Shown here: in pieces, positions 52,208-63,192 of the stretch
Position numbering within the stretch: position 1 is the first letter of the stretch
Layout of the letters: each line of letters starts with the position of its first letter
Assembly: GCA_949318235.1 (NCBI GenBank)
Contig: CASGGR010000026.1
Location: forward strand, 989,744-1,053,743
DNA length: 64,000 nucleotides
DNA from: Ecdyonurus torrentis
Taxonomy: Eukaryota > Arthropoda > Insecta > Ephemeroptera > Heptageniidae
Direction: 5' to 3'
Notes under the pieces: model-generated
Seen by the model: the letters and a program-made list of their open reading frames with translations, nothing else
Told to the model about the DNA's origin: nothing
Database searches by the model: none
Translations under genes and position numbers: made by a program

Positions 52208-54828
52208 GTGCTTTCTCATCGTACTTTTCAGACTGTGAATACGATTTTTAATGATATCTCCGAAACTAATAAAGCTACAGGCTTGCGGTTTGAACTTAAA
52301 TGTAGGACTAACAGACTTGCAAATAAAAGGTTATTACACCTTAATTGCTCCAATGCCAACTTTCGCCGTTATAGAGAATCTCAGTGCTTTCTCATCGTAC
52401 TTTTCAGACTGTGAATACGATTTTTGATGATATCTCCAAAACTAATAAAGCTACAGGCTCGCGGTTTGAACTAAAATGTAGGACTAACAGACTTGCAAAG
52501 AAAAGGTTATTACACCTTAATCGCTCCAATGCAAACTTTCGCCGTTATAGAGAATCTCAGTGCTTTCCCATCGTACTTTTCAGACTGTAAATACGATTTT
52601 TGATAATATCTCCGAAACTAATAAAGCTACAGGCTTGCGGTTTGAACTTAAATGTAGGACTAACAGACATGCAAAGAATAGGTTATTACACCTTAATCCC
52701 TCCAATGCAAACTTTCTCCGTTATAGAGAATCTCATTGCTTTCTCATCGTACTTTTCAGACTGTGAATACGATTTTTAATGATATTTCCGAAACTAATAA
52801 AGCTACAGGCTTGCGGTTTAAACTAAAATGTAGGACTAAAAGACTTGCAAAGAAAAGGTTATTACACCTTAATCGCTCCAATGCAAACTTTCACCGTTAT
52901 AGAGAATCTCAGCGCTTTCTCATCGTAATTTTCAGACTGTGAATACGATTTTTAATGATATCCCCGAAACTAATAAAGCTACAGGCTTGCGATTTGAACT
53001 TAAATGTAGGACTAACAGACTTGAAAAGAAAAGGTTATTACACCCTTATCGCTCTAATGCAAACTTTCGCCGTTATAGAGAATCTCAGTGCTTTCTCATC
53101 GTACTTTTCACACTGTGAATACGATTTTTGATGATATCTCCGAAACTAATAAAGCTACAGGCTTGCGGTTTGAACTTAAATGTAGGACTAACAGACTTGC
53201 AAAGAAAAGGTAATTACACCTTAATCGCTCCAATGCAAACTTTCGCCGTTATAGAGAATCTCAGTGCTTTCTTATCGTACTTTTCAGACTGTGAATACGA
53301 TTTTTGATGATATTTCCGAAACTAATAAAGCTACAGGCTTGCGGTTTGAACTAAAATGTAGGACTAACAGACTTGCAAAGAAAAGGTTATGACACCTTAA
53401 TCGATCCAATGCAAACTTTCGCCGTTATAGAGAAACTTAGTGCTTTCTCATCGTACTTTTCAGACTGTGAATACGATTTTTGATAATAGCTCCGAAACTA
53501 ATAAAGCTACAGGCTTGCGGTTTGAACTTAAATGTAGGAATAACAGACTTGAAAAGAAAAGGTTATTACACCTTAATCGCTCTAATGCAAACTTTCACCG
53601 TTATAGAGAATCTCAGTGCTTTCTCATCGTACTTTTCAGACTGTGAATACGATTTTTGATGGTATCTCCGAAACTAATAAAGCTACAGGCTTGCGGTTTG
53701 AACTTGAATGTAGGACTAACAGACTTGCAAAGAAAAGGTAATTACACCTTAATCGCTCCAATGCAAACTTTCGCCGTTATAGAGAATATCAGTGCTTTCT
53801 CATCGTACTTTTTAGACTGTGAATACAATTTTTGATAATATTTCCAAACCTAATAAAGCTACAGGCTTGCGGTTTGAACTAAAATGTAGGACTACTAGAC
53901 TTGCAAAGAAAAGGTTATTACACCTAAATCGATCCAATGCAAACTTTCGCCGTTATAGAGAATCTTAGTGCTTTCTCATCGTACATTTCAGACTGTGAAT
54001 ACGATTTTTGATGATATCTCCGAAACTAATAAAGCTACAGGCTTGCGGTTTGAACTTAAATGTAGGACTAACAGACTTGAAAAGAAAAGTTTATTACACC
54101 TTAATCGCTCTAATGCAAACTTTCGCCGTTATAGAGAATCTCAGTGCTTTCTCATCGTACTTTTCAGACTGTGAATACGATTTTTGATGATATCTCCGAA
54201 ACTAATAAAGCTACAGGCTTGCGGTTTGAATTTAAATGTAGGACTAACAGACTTGCAAAGAAAAGGTTATTACACCTTAATCGCTCCAATGCAAACTTTC
54301 GCCGTTATAGAGAATCTCAGTGTTTTCTCATCGTACTTTTCAGACTGTGAATACGATTTTTGATGATATCTCCGAAACTAATAAAGCTACAGGCTTGCGG
54401 TTTGAACTAAAATGTAGGACTAACAGACTTGCAAAGAAAAGGTTATTACACCTTAATCGATCCAATGCAAACTTTCGCCGTTATAGAGAATCTTAGTGCT
54501 TTCTCATCGTACTTTTCAGACTGTGAATACGATTTTTAATGATATCTCCGAAACTAATAAAGCTACAGGCTTGCGGTTTGAACTTAAATGTAGGACTAAC
54601 AGACTTGCAAATAAAAGGTTATTACACCTTAATTGCTCCAATGCCAACTTTCGCCGTTATAGAGAATCTCAGTGCTTTCTCATCGTACTTTTCAGACTGT
54701 GAATACGATTTTTGATGATATCTCCAAAACTAATAAAGCTACAGGCTCGCGGTTTGAACTAAAATGTAGGACTAACAGACTTGCAAAGAAAAGGTTATTA
54801 CACCTTAATCGCTCCAATGCAAACTTTC
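50668..54828. repeat. 13-monomer-spaced (2,288-bp) repeat
   Basis: Segments about 50668-52540 and 52956-54828 match in order, covering cores C13 and C14 and the M10-containing spacer. The monomer at 52912 is chimeric: its head (GCGCTTTCTCATCGTAATT, GATTTTTAATG) is spacer-type and its body (GATATCCCC, GAAAAG, CACCCTTAT) is M1. Differences include GATAATAGCTCC near 53481 against GATGATAGCTCC and GAACTTGAATG near 53700 against GAACATGAATG. Confidence 0.83.
52912..54495. repeat. Core module C14, M1-M9 (1,584 bp)
   Basis: M1 has a spacer-type head (GCGCTTTC, TCGTAATTTTC, GATTTTTAATG) joined to GATATCCCC and has the private GCGATTTGAAC. M4 has GATAATAGCTCC. M6 ends with CACCTAAATCG near 53920. Confidence 0.88.
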
Positions 54829-57800
54829 GCCGTTATAGAGAATCTCAGTGTTTTCTCATCGTACTTTTCAGACTGTGAATACGATTTTTGATGATATCTC
54901 CGAAACTAATAAAGCTACAGGCTTGCGGTTTGAACTAAAATGTAGGACTAACAGACTTGCAAAAAAAAGTTATTACACCTTAATCGCTCCAATGCAAACT
55001 TTCGCCGTTATAGAGAATCTCAGTGCTTTCCCATCGTACTTTTCAGACTGTGAATACGATTTTTGATGATATCTCCGAAACTAATAAAGCTACAAACCTG
55101 CGGTTTAAACTTAAATGTAGGACTAACAGACATGCAAAGAATAGGTTATTACACCTTAATCCCTCCAATGCAAACTTTCTCCGTTATAGAGAATCTCATT
55201 GCTTTCTCATAGTACTTTTCAGACTGTGAATACGATTTTTGAAGATATCTCCGAAACTAATAAATCTACAATCTTGCGGTTTGAACTAAAATGTAGGACT
55301 AACAGACTTGCAAAGAAAAGGTTATTACACCTTAATCGCTCCAATGCAAACTTTCACCGTTATAGAGAATCTCAGCGCTTTCTCATCGTTATTTTCAGAC
55401 TGTGAATACGATTTTTAATGATATTTCCGAAACTAATAAAGCTACAGGCTTGCGGTTTAAACTAAAATGTAGGACTAATAGACTTGCAAAGAAAAGGTTA
55501 TTACACCTTAATCGCTCCAATGCAAACTTTTGCCGTTATAGATAATCTCAATGCTTTCTCATCGTACTTTTCAGACTGTGAATACGATTTTTAATGATAT
55601 CTCCGAAACTAATAAAGCTACAGGCTTGCGGTTTGAACTAAAATGTAAGACTAACAGACTTGCAAAGAAAAGGTTATTACACCTTAATCGCTCGAATGCA
55701 AACTTTCGCCGTTATAGAGAATCTCAGTGCTTTCCCATCGTACTTTTCAGACTGTGAATACGATTTTTGATGGTATCTCCGAAACTAATAAAGCTACAGG
55801 CTTGCAGTTTGAACTTAAATGTAGGACTAACAGACTTGCAAAGAAAAGGTAATTACACCTTAATCGCTCCAATGCAAACTTTCGCCGTTATAGAGAATCT
55901 CAGTGCTTTCTCATCGTACTTTTCAGACTGTGAATACGATTTTTGATGATATCTCCAAAACTAATAAAGCTACAGGCTCGCGGTTTGAACTAAAATGTAG
56001 GACTAACAGACTTGCAAAGAAAAGGTTATTACACCTTAATCGCTCCAATGCAAACTTTTACCGTTATAGAAAATCTCAGAGCTTTCTCATCGTAATTTTC
56101 AGACTGTGAATACGATTTTTGATGATATCTCCGAAACTAATAAATCTACAATCTTGCGGTTTGAACTAAAATGTAGGACTAACAGACTTGCAAAGAAAAG
56201 GTTATTACACCTTAAACGCTCCAATGCAAACTTTCGCCGTTATAGAGAATCTCAGTGCTTTCCCATCCTACATTTCAAACTGTGAATACGATTTTTGATG
56301 ATATCCCCGAAACTAATAAAGCTACAGGCTTGCGGTTTGAACTTAAATGTAGGACTAACAGACTTGAAAAGAAAAGGTTATTACACCCTTATCGCTCTAA
56401 TGCAAACTTTCGCCGTTATAGAGAATCTCAGTGCTTTCTCATCGTACTTTTCACACTGTGAATACAATTTTTGATGATATCTCCGAAACTAATAAAGCTA
56501 CAGGCTTGCGGTTTGAACTTAAATGTAGGACTAACAGACTTGCAAAGAAAAGGTAATTACACCTTAATCGCTCCAATGCAAACTTTCGCCGTTATAGAGA
56601 ATCTCAGTGCTTTCTTATCGTACTTTTCAGACTGTGAATACGATTTTTGATGATATTTCCGAAACTAATAAAGCTACAGGCTTGCGGTTTGAACTAAAAT
56701 GTAGGACTAACAGACTTGCAAAGAAAAGGTTATGACACCTTAATCGATCCAATGCAAACTTTCGCCGTTATAGAGAAACTTAGTGCTTTCTCATCGTACT
56801 TTTCAGACTGTGAATACGATTTTTGATGATAGCTCCGAAACTAATAAAGCTACAGGCTTGCGGTTTGAACTTAAATGTAGGAATAACAGACTTGAAAAGA
56901 AAAGGTTATTACACCTTAATCGCTCTAATGCAAACTTTCACCGTTATAGAGAATCTCAGTGCTTTCTCATCGTACTTTTCAGACTGTGAATACGATTTTT
57001 GATGGTATCTCCGAAACTAATAAAGCTACAGGCTTGCGGTTTGAACTTGAATGTAGGACTAACAGACTTGCAAAGAAAAGGTAATTACACCTTAATCGCT
57101 CCAATGCAAACTTTCGCCGTTATAGAGAATCTCAGTGCTTTCTCATCGTACTTTTTAGACTGTGAATACAATTTTTGATAATATTTCCAAACCTAATAAA
57201 GCTACAAGCTTGCGGTTTGAACTAAAATGTAGGACTACTAGACTTGCAAAGAAAAGGTTATTACACCTTAATCGATCCAATGCAAACTTTCGCCGTTATA
57301 GAGAATCTTAGTGCTTTCTCATCGTACATTTCAGACTGTGAATACGATTTTTGATGATATCTCCGAAACTAATAAAGCTACAGGCTTGCGGTTTGAACTT
57401 AAATGTAGGACTAACAGACTTGAAAAGAAAAGTTTATTACACCTTAATCGCTCTAATGCAAACTTTCGCCGTTATAGAGAATCTCAGTGCTTTCTCATCG
57501 TACTTTTCAGACTGTAAATACGATTTTTGATGATATCTCCGAAACTAATAAAGCTACAGGCTTGCGGTTTGAATTTAAATGTAGGACTAACAGACTTGCA
57601 AAGAAAAGGTTATTACACCTTAATCGATCCAATGCAAACTTTCGCCGTTATAGAGAATCTTAGTGCTTTCTCATCGTACTTTTCAGACTGTGAATACGAT
57701 TTTTAATGATATTTTCGAAACTAATAAAGCTACAGGCTTGCGGTTTGAACTTAAATGTAGGACTAACAGACTTGCAAATAAAAGGTTATTACACCTTAAT

Positions 57801-60748
57801 TGCTCCAATGCCAACTTTCGCCGTTATAGAGAATCTCAGTGCTTTCTCATCGTACTTTTCAGACTGTGAATACGATTTTTGATGATATCTCCAAAACTAA
57901 TAAAGCTACAGGCTCACGGTTTGAACTAAAATGTAGGACTAACAGACTTGCAAAGAAAAGGTTATTACACCTTAATCGCTCCAATGCAAACTTTCGCCGT
58001 TATAGAGAATCTCAGTGTTTTCTCATCGTACTTTTCAGACTGTGAATACGATTTTTGATGATATCTCCGAAACTAATAAAGCTACAGGCTTGCGGTTTGA
58101 ACTAAAATGTAGGACTAACAGACTTGCAAAAAAAAGTTATTACACCTTAATCGCTCCAATGCAAACTTTCGCCGTTATAGAGAATCTCAGTGCTTTCCCA
58201 TCGTACTTTTCAGACTGTGAATACGATTTTTGATGATATCTCCGAAACTAATAAAGCTACAAACCTGCGGTTTAAACTTAAATGTAGGACTAACAGACAT
58301 GCAAAGAATAGGTTATTACACCTTAATCCCTCCAATGCAAACTTTCTCCGTTATAGAGAATCTCATTGCTTTCTCATAGTACTTTTCAGACTGTGAATAC
58401 GATTTTTGAAGATATCTCCGAAACTAATAAATCTACAATCTTGCGGTTTGAACTAAAATGTAGGACTAACAGACTTGCAAAGAAAAGGTTATTACACCTT
58501 AATCGCTCCAATGCAAACTTTCACCGTTATAGAGAATCTCAGCGCTTTCTCATCGTTATTTTCAGACTGTGAATACGATTTTTAATGATATTTCCGAAAC
58601 TAATAAAGCTACAGGCTTGCGGTTTAAACTAAAATGTAGGACTAATAGACTTGCAAAGAAAAGGTTATTACACCTTAATCGCTCCAATGCAAACTTTTGC
58701 CGTTATAGATAATCTCAGTGCTTTCTCATCGTACTTTTCAGACTGTGAATACGATTTTTAATGATATCTCCGAAACTAATAAAGCTACAGGCTTGCGGTT
58801 TGAACTAAAATGTAAGACTAACAGACTTGCAAAGAAAAGGTTATTACACCTTAATCGCTCGAATGCAAACTTTCGCCGTTATAGAGAATCTCAGTGCTTT
58901 CCCATCGTACTTTTCAGACTGTGAATACGATTTTTGATGGTATCTCCGAAACTAATAAAGCTACAGGCTTGCAGTTTGAACTTAAATGTAGGACTAACAG
59001 ACTTGCAAAGAAAAGGTAATTACACCTTAATCGCTCCAATGCAAACTTTCGCCGTTATAGAGAATCTCAGTGCTTTCTCATCGTACTTTTCAGACTGTGA
59101 ATACGATTTTTGATGATATCTCCAAAACTAATAAAGCTACAGGCTCGCGGTTTGAACTAAAATGTAGGACTAACAGACTTGCAAAGAAAAGGTTATTACA
59201 CCTTAATCGCTCCAATGCAAACTTTTACCGTTATAGAAAATCTCAGAGCTTTCTCATCGTAATTTTCAGACTGTGAATACGATTTTTGATGATATCTCCG
59301 AAACTAATAAATCTACAATCTTGCGGTTTGAACTAAAATGTAGGACTAACAGACTTGCAAAGAAAAGGTTATTACACCTTAAACGCTCCAATGCAAACTT
59401 TCGCCGTTATAGAGAATCTCAGTGCTTTCCCATCCTACATTTCAAACTGTGAATACGATTTTTGATGATATCCCCGAAACTAATAAAGCTACAGGCTTGC
59501 GGTTTGAACTTAAATGTAGGACTAACAGACTTGAAAAGAAAAGGTTATTACACCCTTATCGCTCTAATGCAAACTTTCGCCGTTATAGAGAATCTCAGTG
59601 CTTTCTCATCGTACTTTTCACACTGTGAATACAATTTTTGATGATATCTCCGAAACTAATAAAGCTACAGGCTTGCGGTTTGAACTTAAATGTAGGACTA
59701 ACAGACTTGCAAAGAAAAGGTAATTACACCTTAATCGCTCCAATGCAAACTTTCGCCGTTATAGAGAATCTCAGTGCTTTCTTATCGTACTTTTCAGACT
59801 GTGAATACGATTTTTGATGATATTTCCGAAACTAATAAAGCTACAGGCTTGCGGTTTGAACTAAAATGTAGGACTAACAGACTTGCAAAGAAAAGGTTAT
59901 GACACCTTAATCGATCCAATGCAAACTTTCGCCGTTATAGAGAAACTTAGTGCTTTCTCATCGTACTTTTCAGACTGTGAATACGATTTTTGATGATAGC
60001 TCCGAAACTAATAAAGCTACAGGCTTGCGGTTTGAACTTAAATGTAGGAATAACAGACTTGAAAAGAAAAGGTTATTACACCTTAATCGCTCTAATGCAA
60101 ACTTTCACCGTTATAGAGAATCTCAGTGCTTTCTCATCGTACTTTTCAGACTGTGAATACGATTTTTGATGGTATCTCCGAAACTAATAAAGCTACAGGC
60201 TTGCGGTTTGAACTTGAATGTAGGACTAACAGACTTGCAAAGAAAAGGTAATTACACCTTAATCGCTCCAATGCAAACTTTCGCCGTTATAGAGAATCTC
60301 AGTGCTTTCTCATCGTACTTTTTAGACTGTGAATACAATTTTTGATAATATTTCCAAACCTAATAAAGCTACAGGCTTGCGGTTTGAACTAAAATGTAGG
60401 ACTACTAGACTTGCAAAGAAAAGGTTATTACACCTTAATCGATCCAATGCAAACTTTCGCCGTTATAGAGAATCTTAGTGCTTTCTCATCGTACATTTCA
60501 GACTGTGAATACGATTTTTGATGATATCTCCGAAACTAATAAAGCTACAGGCTTGCGGTTTGAACTTAAATGTAGGACTAACAGACTTGAAAAGAAAAGT
60601 TTATTACACCTTAATCGCTCTAATGCAAACTTTCGCCGTTATAGAGAATCTCAGTGCTTTCTCATCGTACTTTTCAGACTGTGAATACGATTTTTGATGA
60701 TATCTCCGAAACTAATAAAGCTACAGGCTTGCGGTTTGAATTTAAATG
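54415..60748. repeat. 18-monomer (3,167-bp) tandem duplication
   Basis: Copy 1 is about 54415-57581 and copy 2 about 57582-60748. Paired rare marks include the A8 tract CAAAAAAAAGTT (54960 and 58127), CACTACAAACCTGCGG-type monomers (55090 and 58257), CATAGTAC (55208 and 58375), CGCTCGAATG and CTCAGAGC. Differences: CTCAATGC at 55540 (CTCAGTGC in copy 2), GATATTTTCG near 57712 (GATATCTCCG in copy 1), GGCTCACGG near 57912 (GGCTCGCGG), ACAAGCTTGC near 57204 (ACAGGCTTGC in copy 2), and GTAAATACG near 57516. The junction monomer joins a GAATTTAAAT left part to a CGATCC right part. Confidence 0.92.
56255..57662. repeat. Core module C15, M1-M7 plus M8/M9 hybrid (1,408 bp)
   Basis: M1 has CATTTCAAACTG; M2 begins GAATACAATTTTTG. 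The last unit (57487-57662) has the M8 mark GAATTTAAATG and the M9 mark CGATCC, so one unit was lost by crossing from M8 into M9. This hybrid is the junction of the 18-monomer duplication. Confidence 0.9.
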
Positions 60749-61005
60749 TAGGACTAACAGACTTGCAAAGAAAAGGTTATTACACCTTAATCGCTCCAAT
60801 GCAAACTTTCGCCGTTATAGAGAATCTCAGTGTTTTCTCATCGTACTTTTCAGACTGTGAATACGATTTTTAATAATATCTCCGAAACTAATAAAGCTAC
60901 AGGCTTGCGGTTTGAACTAAAATGTAGGACTAACAGACTTGCAAAGAAAAGGTTATTACACCTTAATCGATCCAATGCAAACTTTCGCCGTTATAGAGAA
61001 TCTTA
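59422..61005. repeat. Core module C16, M1-M9 (1,584 bp)
   Basis: Counterpart of C15 with separate M8 (60654) and M9 (60830), showing the unfused order. M9 has GATTTTTAATAATATC. M10 at 61006 has GCGGTTTAAAC. Confidence 0.9.
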
Positions 61006-63192
61006 GTGCTTTCTCATCGTACTTTTCAGACTGTGAATACGATTTTTAATGATATCTCCGAAACTAATAAAGCTACAGGCTTGCGGTTTAAACTTAAATG
61101 TAGGACTAACAGACTTGCAAATAAAAGGTTATTACACCTTAATTGCTCCAATGCCAACTTTCGCCGTTATAGAGAATCTCAGTGCTTTCTCATCGTACTT
61201 TTCAGACTGTGAATACGATTTTTGATGATATCTCCAAAACTAATAAAGCTACAGGCTCGCGGTTTGAACTAAAATGTAGGACTAACAGACTTGCAAAGAA
61301 AAGGTTATTACACCTTAAACGCTCCAATGCAAACTTTTGCCGTTATAGAGAATCTCAGTGCTTTCCCATCCTACATTTCAAACTGTGAATACGATTTTTG
61401 ATGATATCCCCGAAACTAATAAAGCTACAGGCTTGCGGTTTGAACTTAAATGTAGGACTAACAGACTTGAAAAGAAAAGGTTATTACACCCTTATCGCTC
61501 TAATGCAAACTTTCGCCGTTATAGAGAATCTCAGTGCTTTCTCATCGTACTTTTCACACTGTGAATACAATTTTTGATGATATCTCCGAAACTAATCAAG
61601 CTACAGGCTTGCGGTTTGAACTTAAATGTAGGACTAACAGACTTGCAAAGAAAAGGTAATTACACCTTAATCGCTCCAATGCAAACTTTCGCCGTTATAG
61701 AGAATCTCAGTGCTTTCTTATCGTACTTTTCAGACTGTGAATACGATTTTTTAATGATATTTCCGAAACTAATAAAGCTACAGGCTTGCGGTTTGAACTA
61801 AAATGTAGGACTAACAGACTTGCAAAGAAAAGGTTGTGACACCTTAATCGATCCAATGCAAACTTTCGCCGTTATAGAGAAACTTAGTGCTTTCTCATAG
61901 TACTTTTCAGACTGTGAATACGATTTTTGATGATAGCTCCGAAACTAATAAAGCTACAGGCTTGCGGTTTGAACTTAAATGTAGGAATAACAGACTTGAA
62001 AAGAAAAGGTTATTACACCTTAATCGCTCTAATGCAAACTTTCACCGTTATAGAGAATCTCAGTGCTTTCTCATCGTACTTTTCAGACTGTGAATACGAT
62101 TTTTGATGGTATCTCCGAAACTAATAAAGCTACAGGCTTGCGGTTTGAACTTGAATGTAGGACTAACAGACTTGCAAAGAAAAGGTAATTACACCTTAAT
62201 CGCTCCAATGCAAACTTTCGCCGTTATAGAGAATCTCAGTGCTTTCTCATCGTACTTTTTAGACTGCGAATACAATTTTTGATAATATTTCCAAACCTAA
62301 TAAAGCTACAGGCTTGCGGTTTGAACTAAAATGTAGGACTAACAGACTTGCAAAGAAAAGGTTATTACACGTTAATCGATCCAATGCAAACTTTCGCCGT
62401 TATAGAGAATCTTAGTGCTTTCTCATCGTACTTTTCAGACTGTGAATACGATTTTTAATGATATCTCCGAAACTAATAAAGCTACAGGCTTGCGGTTTGA
62501 ACTTAAATGTAGGACTAACAGACTTGCAAATAAAAGGTTATTACACCTTAATTGCTCCAATGCCAACTTTCGCCGTTATAGAGAATCTCAGTGCTTTCTC
62601 ATCGTACTTTTCAGACTGTGAATACGATTTTTGATGATATCTCCAAAACTAATAAAGCTACAGGCTCGCGGTTTGAACTAAAATGTAGGACTAACAGACT
62701 TGCAAAGAAAAGGTTATTACACCTTAAACGCTCCAATGCAAACTTTTGCCGTTATAGAGAATCTCAGTGCTTTCCCATCCTACATTTCAGACTGTGAATA
62801 CGATTTTTGATGATATCCCCGAAACTAATAAAGCTACAGGCTTGCGGTTTGAACTTAAATGTAGGACTAACAGACTTGAAAAGAAAAGGTTATTACACCC
62901 TTATCGCTCTAATGCAAACTTTCGCCGTTATAGAGAATCTCAGTGCTTTCTCATCGTACTTTTCACACTGTGAATACAATTTTTGATGATATCTCCGAAA
63001 CTAATAAAGCTACAGGCTTGCGGTTTGAACTTAAATGTAGGACTAACAGACTTGCAAAGAAAAGGTAATTATACCTTAATCGCTCCAATGCAAACTTTCG
63101 CCGTTATAGAGAATCTCAGTGCTTTCTTATCGTACTTTTCAGACTGTGAATACGATTTTTTAATGATATTTCCGAAACTAATAAAGCTACAG
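60888..63192. repeat. 8-monomer-spaced (1,409-bp) repeat
   Basis: Copy 1 is about 60888-62296 and copy 2 about 62297-63192 (then altered by the single-unit duplication). Pairs include CCAACTTTCG, AACTTTTGCCG, GCTTTCCCATCC, GTGAATACAATTTTTGATG and the +1-bp GATTTTTTAATG. Net +1 bp comes from that T-tract insertion. Private changes are CATTTCAAACTG near 61377 (CATTTCAGACTG in copy 2), CTAATCAAGC near 61594 and CACGTTAATCG near 62369. After the 177-bp insertion, 61790-62414 matches 63376-64000 with 1,586-bp spacing. Confidence 0.88.
61358..62414. repeat. Core module C17, M1-M6 (1,057 bp)
   Basis: M3 at 61710 has one extra T (GATTTTTTAATG) and GGTTGTGACACC. The unit at 62239 starts as M6 (GACTGCGAATACAATTTTTG, CCAAACC) and has GACTAACAGAC in place of the usual M6 GACTACTAGAC. 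M10 follows directly at 62415, so M7-M9 were removed by a switch between M6 and M9. Confidence 0.88.
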
